From NCBI GenBank assembly GCA_002491065.1, contig DKVF01000086.1, forward strand, positions 30,539-62,578: DNA of 32,040 bases. The letters are read 5' to 3'. Source of the DNA: Peptococcaceae bacterium UBA7185 (GTDB lineage: Bacteria > Bacillota > Peptococcia > Peptococcales > Peptococcaceae). Of this stretch, positions 30,888 to 32,040 are shown piece by piece. Numbering within the stretch: the first letter of the stretch is position 1; each line of letters begins with the position of its first letter. The position numbers were made by a program, and so were the translations under genes. The notes under the pieces were generated by a model. That model saw only the letters and a list, made by a program, of their open reading frames with translations, searched no databases and was not told the origin of the DNA.

Positions 30888-30915
30888 TTGTATTTTTGTC
30901 GGCAGGTGCTATAAT
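30888..30915 (+). promoter_or_regulatory. Extended -10 promoter of the EamA transporter gene
   Basis: TGCTATAAT (30907-30915) is a perfect extended -10; TTGTAT (30888-30893) stands 16 bp upstream as a weak -35. Transcription would begin near 30922, about 60 nt before the GTG start. Confidence 0.6.
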
Positions 30916-30983
30916 TGAAAGCTGGAATAAGAGGTTTGTAATGTTTAAACATGCAAGCTATAACAGAAAAGAGGTCTTGACTT

Positions 30984-31952
30984 GTGTTGTCGGTAAATCA
31001 AAAACAGGGATATTTCTGCATTGCAGTGACCACTGTTTTTTTCAGTCTGATGGAGATTGTGTTAAAATTTATCGGAGGCGACTTGAATCCGGTACAGGTT
31101 ACCTTCTCACGTTTTTTCTTTGGAGGGTTAGTGCTCTTGCCCTTTGCCTTAAATAGCTTACGTCGTTTGGAAAAAGAGCAGATACGTATGGAAGCAGCCG
31201 ATTTACGCTATTTTGCCTTTCTCGGGCTGATTGGAATTGTAATCAGTATGATGCTTTATCAAATGGCAACACTGCATGCCAATGCATCTGTAGTGGCAGT
31301 ACTGTTCAGCAGCAATCCTTTATTTGTCCTGGTGCTGGCCTATATGATTTTGCATGAGCCCATTTATATACGGAATGTAATAGCACTGCTCTTGGATATT
31401 GTGGGGATTGTGTTTATCATTGACCCACTTCACATGGATATTGAGCCGTTGGGAGTCGTGTTAACGCTGTCTGCTACTTTGATTTTTGCTTTTTATACAG
31501 TGTTGGGCAAACGAAAATGTTATAAATTTGGCGGCGTGGTAGTTACCTGCTTCGGCTTTTTGTTCGGCAGCGTCGAGCTGATCCTCCTGGCGGCAGCAGG
31601 ACATCTTCCTGCAGTTGCGGATTTCCTTTTGGTCCATGGTTTGCAGAATTTTGCCTATATTCCCTTTTTTACAGGTTATACCTTGCAGAACCTGCCTATG
31701 GTGCTCTTTGTATATATTGGTGTGACAGGACTGGGATTTGCCTCCTACTTTATTGCCATGGAAAAAACGTCGGCAAATACGGCTGCACTGGTATTTTTCT
31801 TTAAGCCTGTGTTAGCACCGATTCTGGCGTTTCTGATTTTGCATGAATATATTCCGGTGCATATGATTATCGGTATCGTATTTATTTTGTGCGGCTCTCT
31901 CACCAATATTCTTCCCGGCTTGCTGCACAAACCTTCCGCGCTCTCTGACTGA
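30984..31952 (+). CDS. EamA/DMT-family transporter (RhaT-like metabolite permease)
   Basis: A 322-residue membrane protein with ten predicted helices arranged as two EamA repeats. The first covers about 10-145 (FFSLMEIVLKFIGGDLNPVQVTFSRF; NASVVAVLFSSNPLFVLVLAYMILHEP) and the second about 155-310 (TLSATLIFAFYTVLGKR; TSANTAALVFFFKPVLAPILAFLILHEYIP). The paired motifs near the ends of TM4 and TM9 are typical for the drug/metabolite transporter superfamily. Family members export amino acids, nucleosides or other metabolites; the substrate here is not known. The start is GTG at 30984, 8 nt after GAGGT; a TTG follows as the next codon. It stands alone, between its own promoter and terminator, divergent from dpaA. 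Confidence 0.9.
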   Translation: MLSVNQKQGYFCIAVTTVFFSLMEIVLKFIGGDLNPVQVTFSRFFFGGLVLLPFALNSLRRLEKEQIRMEAADLRYFAFLGLIGIVISMMLYQMATLHANASVVAVLFSSNPLFVLVLAYMILHEPIYIRNVIALLLDIVGIVFIIDPLHMDIEPLGVVLTLSATLIFAFYTVLGKRKCYKFGGVVVTCFGFLFGSVELILLAAAGHLPAVADFLLVHGLQNFAYIPFFTGYTLQNLPMVLFVYIGVTGLGFASYFIAMEKTSANTAALVFFFKPVLAPILAFLILHEYIPVHMIIGIVFILCGSLTNILPGLLHKPSALSD

Positions 31953-31956
31953 GTAT

Positions 31957-32013
31957 AAAAAGCTTCCGTAAAGTGCTATTTCTTTGGGAAAGACACTTTG
32001 CGGAGGCTTTTTT
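31957..32013 (+). terminator. Intrinsic terminator of the EamA transporter gene
   Basis: A long stem (AAAAGCTTCCGTAAAGTG against CACTTTGCGGAGGCTTTT, with two G-T pairs) with an 18-nt loop runs into a T-run at 32008-32013. It starts 4 nt after the stop codon. Confidence 0.88.
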
Positions 32014-32040
32014 GTTGGCGCTACGTCAAATGTTGGGGTG

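Noticed and set aside
30575..31156. 193-residue + strand reading frame overlapping dpaA and the transporter start
   Set aside because: It is antisense to dpaA over 225 nt, then overlaps the clear EamA gene in another frame, and has no domain pattern.

Overview
This window reads as a chromosomal stretch from a low-to-mid GC endospore-lineage Firmicute (Bacillota). Evidence: SD-rich gene starts, T-tailed intrinsic terminators, a complete-looking division and cell wall (dcw) cluster followed directly by the sporulation pair spoIIGA-sigE, and a dipicolinate synthase operon. MurE carries the DNPR signature, so the peptidoglycan should contain meso-diaminopimelate. A clostridial or Negativicutes-type host fits best, but the genus cannot be named from the sequence alone. 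No rRNA, tRNA, CRISPR array, insertion sequence or prophage was seen.

Layout. (a) 1-3.7 kb: a two-gene + strand operon with an Fe-S flavin oxidoreductase of the 2,4-dienoyl-CoA/enoate reductase type and an SLC13-like permease, closed by a terminator. (b) 3.7-4.2 kb: a decayed patch with a 42-codon ORF that has its own promoter-like sequence, joined in frame to an acetyltransferase remnant. (c) 4.2-6.1 kb, - strand: two tandem paralogous LysR regulators with a good promoter and a dyad in the leader. (d) 6.3-8.7 kb, - strand: a DUF5665-lspA-rluD-pyrR operon with an extended -10 promoter and a terminator. (e) 9.0-25.4 kb, + strand: the dcw cluster mraZ-rsmH-ftsL-PBP(ftsI/spoVD)-murE-murF-mraY-murD-ftsW-murG-murC-murB-ftsQ-ftsZ. 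A terminator after the PBP gene and a strong promoter before ftsQ break it into at least three transcription units. ftsA is not present. (f) 25.5-27.2 kb, + strand: spoIIGA-sigE behind a promoter that resembles the Spo0A-activated spoIIG type. (g) 27.4-30.8 kb, - strand: dpaA-dpaB-asnB. (h) 31-32 kb, + strand: an EamA-family exporter with promoter and terminator.

How the genes fit together: MurE, MurF, MurD and MurC build the UDP-MurNAc-pentapeptide from the MurB product, MraY and MurG make lipid I and II, FtsW and the PASTA-bearing PBP polymerise and crosslink it at the septum, and FtsL, FtsQ and FtsZ form the division machine. The same locus then passes into the sporulation programme: SpoIIGA processes pro-sigma-E, and DpaA/DpaB make the spore-core solute dipicolinate from a lysine/DAP-pathway intermediate.

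The most notable non-coding signals are a five-unit 10-bp repeat upstream of mraZ that matches the known MraZ operator, and a Spo0A-box/21-bp-spacer promoter ahead of spoIIGA. Several gene starts given here (both lysR-adjacent starts, pyrR, DUF5665, murD, ftsW, murC, murB, ftsZ, spoIIGA) are chosen by Shine-Dalgarno spacing rather than by longest reading frame.
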